From the NCBI GenBank assembly GCA_036365515.1, contig CM070874.1, forward strand, positions 247,627,430 to 247,691,429: 64,000 nucleotides of DNA, written 5' to 3'. Positions within the stretch are counted from its first letter, which is position 1. Every line of letters begins with the position of its first letter. This document shows, piece by piece, positions 11,922 to 23,098 of this stretch. The notes below the pieces were generated by a model. The model was not told the origin of the DNA, searched no databases, and was given only the letters and a program-made list of their open reading frames with translations. Source of the DNA: Torymus aiolomorphi (lineage: Eukaryota > Arthropoda > Insecta > Hymenoptera > Torymidae). The translations under genes were made by a program, and so were the position numbers.

Positions 11922-12215
11922 TCGCCACCTTGAATATGGTCAAATAGAGCGTATGCCCTATTGAAAAAAATCTTGTGATCAATTACATGATTTTTTCCAA
12001 AATCCGGGAATATGCTCTGCTTGATGTATAACTCAATTTATTTATTATTTAGCAGTTTAATACTGCTTCTAAATGAAGAATAACAGTTTAATGAAACTTT
12101 GAACGATAATATATTATCGAGCAAATGTTTCATTAGAATGTTAGTATAATTGTTTGCAAGTATTACATTTTAAAAAATAATCAATTTAATTGAAAATATA
12201 GAATTAACTTTATTA
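11922..12215. repeat. Dispersed repeat, about 290 bp, copy 1
   Basis: Nearly identical to 16704-16997 in the same orientation. Its first 80 bp form a hairpin: GAGCGTATGCCCTATTG pairs with the GGGAATATGCTC side across a short AT loop. The rest is AT-rich and non-coding. Confidence 0.85.
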
Positions 12216-12339
12216 TTATAACAATTGTAATGTACCGACACAACTGTAAGTAAATAATAGAGACATGTAACATACCTGCAACATTAGAATAATGTTATTG
12301 ATGATACTTTGCTTAATGTGGAAAAAGAAGAAACGATGT

Positions 12340-12622
12340 TCAACGAGCCTCGTGCTCGCACTCTCGACGCCGACCCGTGATAGCAAATTCACACGAGGCC
12401 GGCGCCGAGCGCGCCCACGTGTACTCGATATTAGTTGATACCGCAAGAACAGTCACGATGGCGACGGCGATAGGGCGCGCGAGGAGGCGACGTCTTGGCG
12501 ATGTTGTCCCCGTTGACAGAACTCAGCTGAAATTTCGCATCAAGCCTCATATAACAGAACAAAGTCCAATTAAGTATCTTACAAATTTGTGTCCTGACTG
12601 GTCTTGGCGAATTCACATATAG
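12340..12622. other. Second GC-rich patch
   Basis: CpG-rich sequence (GAGGCCGGCGCCGAGCGCGCCCACG) lies in AT-rich surroundings. An 81-codon + strand frame (12377-12622) and an overlapping minus frame are both open; neither has a recognisable domain. It may be an exon or promoter. From 12623 to 13311 the sequence is AT-rich with nothing I can support. Confidence 0.35.
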
Positions 12623-13311
12623 TTATAAAAGCACTTCACATATGAAAGAGTATTGACATGTGGATGGCTTTACTATAGTTTATAAATTTTAATCGATTTT
12701 TAAATAAATTGTTTGTACATTCATTATTTTATTTCATATAATTGAGGTTTTTTGTCCACCACTCACTGTTATAGCGTAATATACATTTTAAAATATTTTA
12801 AATTATATATTTATTCATTTTGTTATTTTGTTATAGGCATATCTCCTTTGGGATCCACAATTCAGTTGCTCGTTGATAGATTTAAGACTTGGGTGGCTTT
12901 AGCGTAAGAAATATATTTGGATCCAATAAACTAAATAATATTGTAGATCTCTTATACAAGAGGACCAAAATCAACTTTAATCTGTGCAAACTGTAGCTAA
13001 AGAAACCAAGTACCTATAAGCATACAACATTTTGTAATTACATAGAATATTCTATATACTCATAGGTAGTGCCTTTAGTTATAACTTTTATTAGTCGATA
13101 AGTGACTTTATCGCAGGAAATATTGGGATCATATGGACAAAATATCTTGATCATATTTGACTATAACAGTTATGACATGTACGTATTACTGTTACAAATA
13201 AAATTTTTATTTAACATGACATTTTTACAAAATCATACTTACATTTTCTTTTATTTTAAAATAATGTTTTAATAAAATACTTCACCATTATGGTCACAAA
13301 GAATCATATCA

Positions 13312-13325
13312 CGTATGATGTCATT
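13312..13325. repeat. Target-site duplication, left copy of LINE
   Basis: CGTATGATGTCATT, identical to 14712-14725. It abuts the poly-T (poly-A on the minus strand) tail of the LINE. Confidence 0.85.
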
Positions 13326-14711
13326 TTTTTTTTTTTTTTTTTTCCGAGGTACTAGGTGAATCTACCGAGGCCCCCGTCCTTGCTTACAGCATGGAGGGGG
13401 GCCCACTAAGACCACGAAGCGTCGGGCTCCGCGGTGTGAAGGATTTCTTCCCACTAAACACTCAAAACCTTTCCCGCGGCGTTCATCGGAATCCGGCGCG
13501 GAACTGTTATACACATTACTTCGGACCGGTCGGCGTTTCTATGCCCTACGGCAATCTTATATATCTTGTCTGGTCTGTCTATTTTTCGTCTTCTGTATCA
13601 GTTTTCAAGGCAACCGTCAGTCTTTTTGCCTTGTAGTACGTGAGTCATGTAGCGTGCTATGTCGTCCCAGTTTTGTTTGCTTGACAGCATCAGTGTCACG
13701 ACGTTATCCGGTGTGATGTCACCTGTCTTCGTCTGTAGTCTGTGTCTCGCGACTATCCAGCGGGGGCACACGAAAAATGTGTGCTCCGCGTCGTTTCTAT
13801 TATGTCCGCAGTACCTGCAGGACGGGGTCGTTACCTTCCCCATCCGATGCAGATACTGGCGGAAGTATCCGTGTCCGGATAGGAATTGGGTCAGGTAAAA
13901 GTTCACCTCCCCAGCACCTCTCTTATGCCAGAGTCGCACGTCCGTTATAAGGCGTCTCGTCCACTTGGCTTTGTCGCTGTCTGTCCATCGCGTTTGCCAG
14001 GATGTCAGCGTCGTCGTCCGTGCGTCTATGGAGGCCTTCGCTCTTCCCCTTTCTTCGCTGTACTCGTAGATCCTCTTCCGCTCGAGAGCGAGAAGGTCTA
14101 CTGGAACAACCCCTGTGATCACTAGTACCGCCACCTCTGAGACGGTGCGGTACGCGCACGCGATTCGCAGCGCTCCCAGTCTTTGTACCGCCGCGATCTT
14201 TTGGCAGTACTTCTCTATTCGCGTCGCGTCCGCCCATATCTCGGCCCTATAAAGGAGCACCGAGTTGATCACTGTCATAAGCAGTCGTCGTACGCTCGGT
14301 CTCGGTCCCTTCGTATTTGCCATGAGGCGGGCGGGGCGGCGGTCTTTAACGCCGCTCTCTCAGCGACGCTACGTATGTGCGCCCAGAAGGTCATCCTCTT
14401 ATCCAGGGTCACCCCCAGATATTTGGCGGACCGGCCAGGATGCACAACGGACGTCCCCGCCGTCATGGGTATCGTCGTGTCTATCCGTTTCCTAGTTAGG
14501 TATAGTAACTCCGTCTTTTGCATGGCCAGCTGTAGTCCCCGACTTTGCATCCATTCGTCCACCCGTCTCGTGGCTTGGGTCAGCCTCATCTGAGCCAGTC
14601 GTGTATCCTTGGTCGTGATGACGATGACCAGATCGTCTGCGTAGCCGACCAGATAGACCCCCGGCGGCATCGGACGATCCAACACCTCATCGTAACCTAC
14701 GTTTCAAATAT
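13326..14711 (-). mobile_element. 5'-truncated non-LTR retrotransposon, R1/Jockey type
   Basis: A minus-strand insertion ends in a run of about 20 T (poly-A on its own strand) at 13325-13344 and is flanked by an exact 14-bp duplication. Only the last third of ORF2 is present: the RT box, thumb, connector and C-terminal zinc knuckle. The 5' end stops inside RT near 14711, the usual result of incomplete target-primed reverse transcription. Positions 13345-13597 are 3' untranslated sequence. The R1-clade label rests on the RT and CCHC layout and is an inference. Confidence 0.88.
13598..14685 (-). pseudogene. LINE ORF2, RT C-terminus and zinc knuckle, one frameshift
   Basis: The upstream frame (14685-14275) holds GYADDLVIVI, the catalytic RT box, and the KYLGVTLDKRM block. 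The downstream frame (14323-13598) carries VINSVLLYRAEIWADA and the C-terminal knuckle CRYCG...H...C, with Cys spacing as in R1-type ORF2. The two frames overlap, and a single shift near 14325-14345 links them, so this copy is dead. RT would make cDNA by nicking and priming at the target; the endonuclease domain is missing here. Confidence 0.85.
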
Positions 14712-14725
14712 CGTATGATGTCATT
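14712..14725. repeat. Target-site duplication, right copy of LINE
   Basis: CGTATGATGTCATT, identical to 13312-13325. Confidence 0.85.
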
Positions 14726-14774
14726 AGGTCCATCGGGTTCAAATATATCCAGCGGTAAAATCACTCATCCTATA

Positions 14775-16280
14775 TTAAGTACTTATAAATGTGGATTTTT
14801 ATAATCAATTATGGTATTAATTTATTTATATTAGGACTAGTTCTATGTATAAATGAATATTTTGAGAGTTTAAATTATACGATGACTTATATCAAATAGT
14901 ATTGATATGTGCGTAGCTTGGACTGTACTTTCTTTAATGTTATATTTATACTTATTAGCAAGTATTTTATACATAATACTATATCGCCGGTGCTTACGAA
15001 AAAAACACATAAAAAAAAGCTATGAAGAAAAACACGTTTCGGAATCCGCTATGAAGAAAAACACGTTTCGGTAAACGTCGTGAAAAAAAAACCGATTTTG
15101 GTAAACGCCGTGAAAAAAAAACTCGTTCATCGGAACGCTGTGAAAAAAAATCCATTTCGATAAACGCCGTGAAGAAAACCTTATTCCTGTCTATCATTAA
15201 ATTCTCTGTTAATTCTACCATTTATAACTAATTAATTAAAGCTTTCTCAGATATTTCCATGCATTTGAGCAATAATTTAAAAGCTCCCAGATAAATTTGT
15301 GCTGCAGGCTATGATTTGCGACGAAATCGTCTCCTGCGCATCAACGTGTCGAGGTACACTGAAACAGTCCTGGAAATCGTGCTCAGGCGGTCGGAAAACC
15401 CCCAGTTACAGTCAAAACCGAGCTACAAACTATGGTTTGCGACAAAATCGTCTCCTGGGCAAAATAGTCCCCAAAAACGTACTGAGCGAGTCATAAAACC
15501 CCCAGGTACAGTCAAAACCGAGTTGGGGGTTTTAATGATAGACAGGAATAAGGTTTTCTTCACGGCATTTATCGAAATGGATTTTTTTTTTCACAGCGTT
15601 CCGATGAACGAGTTTTTTTTTCACGGCGTATACCAAAATTGGTTTTTTTTTTCACAGCATTCTAATGAACGAGTTTTTTTTCACGGCGTTCACCGAAACG
15701 TGTTTTTCTTCATATCGGATTCTGAAACATGTTTTTCTTCATAGCGGATTCCGAAACGAGTTTTTCTTCATAGCGGATTTCGAAACGTGTTTTTCTTCAT
15801 AGCGGATTCCGAAACGTGTTTTTTTTTCATAGCGGATTTCGAAACGTGTTTTTCTTCATAGCGGATTCCGAAACGTGTTTTTCTTCATAGCGGATTCCAA
15901 AACGTGTTTTTCTTCATAGCGGATTCCGAAACGTGTTTGGTTTCATAAGCACCGGCGATATAAGTTATTGTTATAAAATTTGCAGCTAAAGAAGAAACCC
16001 ATGCTTTATTGTTTAATGCTTCTTAAGTAATCATAAATGTGGATTTTTTATAATAAATTATGGTATTAATTTATTTATATTATGACCAGTTCTATTTATA
16101 AATGAATAATGTGAAAAAGTTAAAATTATATAATTCCTCATATTAAATAGTATTGACATGTGCGTAGCTTGGTCTGTACTTTCTTTAATGTTATATTTAT
16201 GCTTATTCGCAAGTATTTTATATATAACTCCATACAATTTCCAATAAAAGAAGAACCCATACATTATTGCTAAATGATAC
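14775..16280. repeat. Tandem duplication of about 270 bp, split by a Foldback element
   Basis: Positions 14775-14980 and 16020-16240 share, in order, AAATGTGGATTTTTATAATMA, TATGGTATTAATTTATTTAT, GTGCGTAGCTTGG and TGTACTTTCTTTAATGTTAT. The sequence between them is the rest of unit 1 plus the inserted element at 14981-15961. From 16281 to 16703 I see only AT-rich sequence and a slightly GC-richer stretch (16510-16690) with no supported gene. Confidence 0.75.
14981..15961. mobile_element. Foldback-type element with minisatellite arms
   Basis: The ends are inverted copies of ATATCGCCGGTGCTTA. Each arm is an array of a unit of about 27 bp (CTTCATAGCGGATTCCGAAA followed by CGTGTTTTT). The left arm runs about 14997-15203 and the right arm about 15530-15955, so they are unequal in length but face each other. 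The centre (15204-15530) is non-coding and has a small internal duplication around TTTGCGACRAAATCGTCTCC. Tandem-repeat TIRs of unequal length are the hallmark of Foldback elements. Frames through the arms are artefacts. Confidence 0.8.
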
Positions 16281-16703
16281 TTGATCATTAAAATATATTG
16301 TTTTACAGCTTGTTTATTAAATGCAGCAATACATTAAAAACAATATTATATTCATAACGTATAGCCTTTTACTAACTGTAAGCTCTATTTTAATGATTAA
16401 ATAGCATTTAGCAATAATGTATTGGAGACAGGACAGAATCAAAAATAAATGAAAGTCTAAGGCCTTACCTTGATATAAACGTGAAGAACATAATAAGCGC
16501 GAAGATGACAACTAGACTTAACCTATAGGCAACGTCTGCGAGAAACTCAGCATGGCCTCAGAGATGTCAGCATGAACAGCAGCAGGTCTTTCTTCAAGAA
16601 GCCACAATGAACCCTCTCTCTCACGTTCGGACTTTAGTCGTCATAACTCTTGAAGCGTAAGCTCCGGTCGCAACACGCGGCGTTTCATTATGACTAGCTG
16701 TCA

Positions 16704-16997
16704 CCACCCTGAATATGGCCAAATAGAGCGTATGCCCTATTGAAAAAAATCTTGTGATCAATTACATGATTTTTTCCAAAATCCGGGAATATGCTCTGCT
16801 TGATATATAACTCAATTTATTTATTATTTAGCAGTTTAATACTGCTTATAAATGAAGAATAACAGTTTAATGAAACTTTGAACGATAATATATTATCGTG
16901 CAAATGTTTCATTAGAATGTTAGTATAATTGTTTGCAAGTATTACATTTTAAAAAATAATCAATTTAATTGAAAATATAGAATTAACTTTATTAACG
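16704..16997. repeat. Dispersed repeat, about 290 bp, copy 2
   Basis: Same orientation and nearly identical to 11922-12215, including the GAGCGTATGCCCTATTG hairpin. It runs directly into the inverted copy of the palindrome-array element at 16998. Confidence 0.85.
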
Positions 16998-17364
16998 ATG
17001 ATCCACGCGGATATCCATTTGAATCCATGTGGAATCCATGTCAATCCACGTGGATATCCACGTGGATATCCACATGGATTATCCACATGGAAATCCGCGT
17101 GGATATTTTCAACAGGGATACATACAGTCACATACTCACACATACATTAAAATTGCTGTTACGCACTGATACATTTACAGTCATAATGTTTGTCAATTAT
17201 GCAAGCACGTACACAGTTGTCAAAATAAAACTTATTTTTTAATGTTGAATTTCGGCTAACTCGCCCGATTATCGCGCGATTATCGCCCCAGAAAATGGTC
17301 GATAAACTGGCACGATCTTCGCGCGATTCATCGCACGATAATCGCGCGATATTTTTCAATAGGG
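16998..17364 (-). repeat. CCCTATTGAAAA element with 12-bp palindrome array, copy 2
   Basis: An inverted copy of 11184-11490. On the minus strand it reads CCCTATTGAAAAATATCGCG, then the CGCGATTAT array, the unique middle, CCCTGTTGAAAATATCCACG and the ATCCACGTGGAT array, which ends at 16998. On the + strand it stops at CAATAGGG (17364), next to a unit of the about 250-bp tandem repeat. In copy 1 the same unit lies at the same edge. Confidence 0.75.
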
Positions 17365-18040
17365 CACACATAAAGAGGACAATAAGAATGTGCATTAAGT
17401 TTACAATTTTCAACCTTCAGATTATTAAATAGTTATAAAATAGTTTTGCGGCTAGTGAAGAAGAAAATATTAAAATCAAGAAGAACTAGACCTAGCAAAA
17501 AAAAGCAATCACCAAGTGCAGTTACGATCTCAGCTGCATTTTTTATTTCAGGAGACGGTACATTCAGAATGCACATTGGACAAAGAACTATAAACTGAAG
17601 ATTATTCATGAAGACAACCAGACATAAAGAGGACAATACGGATGTGCATTAAGTTTTCAGTTCTCAACCATCAGATTATTAAATAATTATTGAATAGGTT
17701 TGTGGCTAGTGCAGATAAAAATATGAGAAACAAGAAGAACAACATGTAAAAAAGAACAGTTACATAGTACAGTTGCGATGACTACTGCATTTTTTGTTTT
17801 AGAAGACGGTATATTAAGAATGCAAATTGACCAAAGAAGTATAAACCGAAGATTATTATTCAGACAATCAGACATGAAGAGGACAATAAGGATGTGCATT
17901 AAGTTTACGGCTTTTCACCATCAGATTATTAAATAATTATAAAATAGTTTTATGGCTAGTGCAGAAGAAAATATTAGAAACAAGAAAAACATCATGTAAA
18001 AAAAAACAATCCCCAAGTGCCATTGCAATGTCTACTAATT
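17365..18040 (+). repeat. Tandem repeat, about 250-bp unit, 2.7 copies with acceptor-like sites
   Basis: CATRAAGAGGACAATAMGRATG followed by GTGCATTAAGTTT recurs at about 17368, 17621 and 17872, a period of about 250. Two complete units carry a pyrimidine run and AG (TTTTTATTTCAG, TTTTTGTTTTAG) ahead of GAAGACGGTAYATTMAGAATG, which looks like a splice acceptor. The minus-strand frames of 67 to 84 codons repeat with the unit and are probably incidental. A duplicated exon of a non-coding transcript is one reading. Confidence 0.65.
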
Positions 18041-18281
18041 ACAGTGAAAAGTAATATCATACTCTGTGCTGTGTTACAGCAGACGTACTCATCTACAACT
18101 TCTGGCTGGGATCAAGCTTTAATATGTAAGAACTTTTCTCTTAAAATTTTCTTTAAAACAGGTAAACGTAAATCACATGTACAATATGTACTGTGTGCAC
18201 TTCATATTATGGTTTGGTACAAATACCAATATGGTTATATAGTGACTGATTAGAGTTTTATAATATGCTAATATTTGATGT

Positions 18282-18616
18282 TGTTGATGTTTGTGGATAA
18301 TTAATAGTGTTGAGGTTTGTGGTAAAGTAAGAAACCATTATTTAATAGAGAGAGATAAATATATAAAGTTTATTGAGGTGGCAAAAATGCCAGTCGGCAC
18401 GTCCGACTTACATCGCAGTTGAATAGCGAGAGGGTAAGAAACATTCTAAGTGCGCTACACTGCTCTCGCGTCTCACGCAACTCTCATACAGACATACTGG
18501 AGTGGGGAGACACTCATGTGTGTGTTTTGTCCACCGTCGCTTGGCAGACGCGCATACCATTGTACCTATCCTCGCGTACAGCGTGCTCCATGTTGAAACA
18601 TTCACATATTCCAACA
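18282..18616 (-). repeat. Copia 3' LTR
   Basis: It begins TGTTGATGTTTGTGG and ends ATATTCCAACA on the + strand, and has the same length as 23099-23433. On the minus strand AAGGAGGCG at 18617-18625 abuts it and would serve as the polypurine tract. Confidence 0.92.
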
Positions 18617-18714
18617 CGCCTCCTTGAATTTTCAACATTATAATTAAATGTTCATTCTTTCATTCATTCATACAGTAATTTTAAGTATTACATCGTTAAT
18701 AGATTTCTTTTATT

Positions 18715-20435
18715 TCAAATCACTCTCAATGCTTTTCTATTTTTCAAAAACTTCGTCTTATCTAAACTCTTTGTTAACATATCAGCTAGATTAAATTCTG
18801 AGTCTATTTTTACAACATCAATTATTCCATTTTCGTAGTTTTCATTAACGTAGTGATACTGCACTTCAATGTGCTTTGAGTTTTTTTGTAAAATTACCAA
18901 ATTTTGCGATTGCGATTGCGCCTGAGTTATCTTCATACATTTTAATTGGTTTATCAAATTTTACGTTAAATGATTCGCATAATAAATTTTTAATGAACAA
19001 GATTTCTGTCACTGCTTCGGACATAGCAGTATATTCTGCAAAAGTAGAACATTTTGTTACTGTACTTTGTTTATGCGTTTTCCAAAAAATTAAATTTCCA
19101 TATAATCTAATTACAATACCTGTTGTAGATTTTCTATCTACATTATCTCCTGCATAGTCAGAATCTACCATACAATCTAATACTTCGCTGTTAACATTAT
19201 CATAGTACGTTAGCTTTAAATCTTTAGTCTTAAATAAGTATTTCAAAATTCTCAATGCATATTTAAAGTGTCTTTGGTCATAACAACTTTGGTAACAACT
19301 TAAATAATTAACGCTATATGTTATATCTGGCCTTGTGCCTGAACTGATATATAATAATTCGCCGATTAAATTTCTGTATTTTATTCTTTCATCTATTTCA
19401 TTTGCTTGTTCTAATTTTAGATTACTCTCCATTGGAGTATCGTATAATTTTGCATTTTCAAGGTTGTATTTTATAGCCAAAGATTCGATATATTTCGTTT
19501 GACTTAAAGCCATTTTACTTCTGTCTTCACTATATTCAATATCGATGCCAATATATTGGTTAATTTTGCCCAAATCTTTCATTATAAATATTTCCATTAA
19601 ACTTGCTTTTACTTTGTTTATTTTATTTTTGTCTTTGCAACAAATCAAGAGATCATCTACAAAAACTAGTATATATATTGAATCTTTGCTTTTATTATTT
19701 ACATATAGACAGTAATCATAGTTACTTTCTCTGAGACCATACAGAGCCTTTTGCAATTTGCAAACTTTATTGTCTCCAGTTTCATAACCTTTTGGTTCAT
19801 TAATGTACACTTCTGATTTTACATTGCCATTTAAAAATGCCGTTTCAACATCCATTTGTTCTATAAACAAATTATTTTTACAACTGTAAGACAATAAAAT
19901 TTTCAACGTTTGCATTTTACCTACAGGTGAATAAACATTTTCAACATATTCTTTTTGTTGGAATCCTCTTACAACTAATCTCGCTTTATAAGTATCGTTA
20001 TTTTTCTTTCTATAAACCCATTTAACATCAATGACCTTTTTATCTTTTGGCCTTTCGACAATTTGCCATGTGTGATTTTTCTTTAAACTGTTTATTTCGG
20101 AATCCATTGCTATTTGCCATTGTTTATATTCGCTGGAGTTTATCGCCTCCTCGAATGTATTTGGTGCATTTGCATCAATATAATTTACATAAATAAAATG
20201 AGTAACTGGATTTCCGTATCTATTTACTGGACTTTTCTTTCTTTGAGATTTTCGCGGTATTGTTAGTCTATCTCTATTTTCGTTGTCTTCGTTATCAGAT
20301 TCGTTATCGTTTACATTATTCGCATCGATTAATTCAGTTTGCTCTTCTCTACTTTCCCCGAAGGTCGCAGTAGAGTGAGAAGGATATTCAGAACCGCTGT
20401 TGTTCGTTTCATTTAATTCTACGTTAATTTCAGAA
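18715..20435 (-). pseudogene. Copia reverse transcriptase and RNase H
   Basis: The main frame ends at 18866; its first Met is at 20107, but the phase is open upstream to about 20435 through an Asn/Ser/Asp-rich linker. It shows NHTWQIVERPKDKKVIDVKW, then QMDVETAFLNG, ALYGLRES, the catalytic VFVDDLLI, and RNase H blocks DSDYAGD and AEYTAMSEA. Between ALYGLRES and NYDYCLYV roughly 25 to 30 residues usual for the family are missing without loss of frame. A frameshift near 18880 moves the C-terminus (HIEVQYHYV, DMLTKSLD) to the frame ending at 18715. Confidence 0.88.
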
Positions 20436-20438
20436 TCA

Positions 20439-21350
20439 CTATTTTCGTTTTCTAAACAGATTAACTCTGCTATCTTCTATTACATCAACATGCCTTGAGG
20501 TAATTACTTTATTATTAACTAAGACTTTATAACTGTTTTCAACGTATCCTACTAATACACCTAGTTGTGCCTTATTATCCCACTTACTTTTCCTTAGAGC
20601 TTCCGGAACTCTTACGAAGACTCTACTTCCGTAAATTTTTAAATTTTTAACATTTGGCTTTATTCCGAAAAATATTTCATAAGGAGTTTTATTCTCTGAC
20701 GTGTTTGCAATTGTTCGATTTTTTAAATAAGCTACCGTTTTCTTTATTTCCGGCCAATATCTTCTATGAATTTTTGCTTCCCTCATTAAGCATCTACCTA
20801 TATCCATTGCCGATCTATTATATCTCTCCGCTACTCCATTTAATTCGTGGACGTAGGGTGGACATGTCAATAATTCTATTCCTTTTGATTTTACAAAATC
20901 GAAAATTTCGCGATTTAGATATTGTCTACCGTTATCACATTGCATCTTTTTAATTCTCTTATTAAATTTATTTTCTACTAAATTTACGAATTCAATAAAA
21001 CAACTTGCAGTTTCTGACTTATTCTTAATGCAAAAGATTCTAGTACATTTACTATAATCATCAATAAATGTAAGAAAATATTTTTCTCCACCATAGCCAG
21101 TAGTACTATGTGGACCATTTAAATCAGTGTGTATTAACTCTAGGATTTCTTTCGTTTTTGTTCGATTATTTTCAAACGGTATATTTGCCATTTTACTTTG
21201 TATGCAATTTGCACATTTCATATCTATTTTTTCCAATTTATCTGGTAAACCTTCAACTAATTTATTATTTACTATTTTATTCAAATAATTAAAATTTACA
21301 TGGCCAAGTGCTCTATGCCATTTTTCTTTATCTGATAATCTTACTGAATT
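20439..21350 (-). pseudogene. Copia integrase
   Basis: The catalytic triad is intact: Asp in LIHTDLNGP, Asp in MQCDNGRQY and Glu in NGVAERYNRS, with the C-terminal KIYGSRVFVRVP block. The zinc-site Cys pair is in CANCIQSK; the His pair lies upstream of the first Met (21284) and is reached only by reading 21290-21350 in this phase. It is separated from gag-protease by a frameshift near 21350 and from RT by one near 20450. Confidence 0.87.
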
Positions 21351-22774
21351 TAAAACAAATTATCAATTTTATTTGCAATAGCTACTAATTCTCCCAATTT
21401 ATTGTAAATTTTAGCATTACTGTCTCGTGCAGTTATTGTAGCATTTTTAGTTATTCTGGAGAAGCTTAACAAATTTTGCTTGATTCCTTCTACATAATAT
21501 ACATTACTCAAATCAATTTGTTTTTCATTATAATAATTTCTAACTTTAATTTTTATATTACCGATTTTCGTCGCTTTTAACATTTTACCGTCTGGTAATT
21601 TTACATTTACCGGATCTTTTAAAACTATATACTTCTCAAAATATTTATCGCTTTTAATAATATGGTTGGAACCACTGTCCAATAACCAATTTATTTCGTT
21701 ACCTTCGCCTTCTCTATTTACGCTATAACCTGTTATGTCCTTTACTTCTGGGCTGCATACTTGTATTGACCACGTCTCGGATGATGAACCCTGCTGCTCG
21801 TCCGTTGACTTGTTTTGATTTGAACTGCGTCCGCGTCCTCTGCCTCGATTGTAGTCTCGTTGGTTTCCACGTTGTCCTCTCGATGATTGGGCACCTCTGC
21901 CTCTGCCGCCTTGTTGGCCTTTCCAACAATCCTTTTGATAATGTCCGACTTTGCCGCAAGTAAAGCACTGTCCGTTTGTCTTTGTTGAGAACGTGCTTGC
22001 ATTACTTTTCTTTTCTGAATTATTTTTAACTAAATTCTTTTCTTTGATTTTTGATTTTACGTAATCTACTGTCCTTTCTCTTTCTGGAATGACGTCTATA
22101 AAGTCACCAATATAACTGTAATTTGCTGGTAATGCTTTGATTAAGTATCGCATTTTCTCAGTTTCATCTATCTTTCCTTCGGCTGCTTTAAATTCGTTCA
22201 CCGCTTTCTCAAATTCTACGAAGAAATCTTCAACATTTTCATAATTCTTTAATTTAATATCTTCAATTTTTCCTCGGCATATTATTTGTAATGACGTGGA
22301 TTTCGTCACATATAATTTATCCAAATTCGCAATCATTTCATAGGCTGATTTGCACTCACAAACATATTCTAATTGCTTATCTGAAATAGTGCTAATTAAT
22401 ATATTTCTTGCCTTCAAATCCTTTTTCTTCCATTCATCTGCTTTATCTGTCTCAGCCCGTTCTCTTTCGGCTTGCTCTTTGCACTCTTTATATTCTAATA
22501 GAGTCGTTAAGCGAAATTTCCAACTTGTATAATTTGCACCATCAAAAATGACAATTACTATATCTTCGATTTTTGCTTGCTTAGCCATCTCGACATCTTT
22601 TAATTTAATATCTTCGTACACTTTTATTACTTTATTTAGTGTAATTACTTTCTGCACTATTTTCACAAAAAGGTTTTTCAGCAATCTTTTCCTCAATTAT
22701 TTCTTCGCTTTCATCTTCAAAGTTATCTCGTATTCCTTCTTCTTTGGTTTTTACTTTTCCTTTAGTGTCCATTT
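21350..22774 (-). pseudogene. Copia gag and protease
   Basis: The long frame starts at Met 22696 and has 448 codons. An earlier ATG near 22774 opens a Lys/Glu-rich stretch in another phase, so the true N-terminus may be split. Gag carries the YTSWKFRLTTLLEYKE region, then the zinc knuckle CFTCGKVGHYQKDC, then an Arg/Gly-rich tail. The protease active site is LLDSGSNHI, followed by the NVYYVEGIKQNLLS block. The frame ends in TAA/TAG at 21350 before integrase. Gag packages the RNA and protease cuts the polyprotein. Confidence 0.87.
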
Positions 22775-23078
22775 ACCACATGTGTAACCTCAAATTCTGC
22801 TACGTGCTCTATTCTTGCACCGTGCTTCACACAAGAAATCTAATCTGCTCGCATCGGCTTGAATTATTCATAAATTTTTCAAAATTCTTTCTTCTATCAC
22901 TTATAGACATATTCTATTATTTATTCACACTTGTATTTTTCTTACTTTTGCACTTTTCCATCAATATTTTTCACAGTTAATTTTTTGCGAGCCATGTGCT
23001 TTTTTCTTGCCACGGCAAGGCTGCCCCAATACTCGCCGTGGCTTGTATTGAGTCAGAGTCTTTTTTCCTCTTTACTTA

Positions 23079-23098
23079 CCAACCACGCTCTACTACCA
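23079..23098 (-). other. Copia primer-binding site
   Basis: The minus strand reads TGGTAGTAGAGCGTGG right after the LTR end. TGGTA-AGAGC is typical of Met-type tRNA primers in copia elements; the exact tRNA is not certain. Confidence 0.6.

Noticed and set aside
14730..14755. GGGTTCAAAT as a tRNA T-loop
   Set aside because: No acceptor or anticodon stems pair around it.
17159..17899. Minus-strand frames of 67-84 codons with similar hydrophobic peptides
   Set aside because: The similarity comes from the tandem DNA unit; the frames start and stop at random points of the unit and cross an element boundary.
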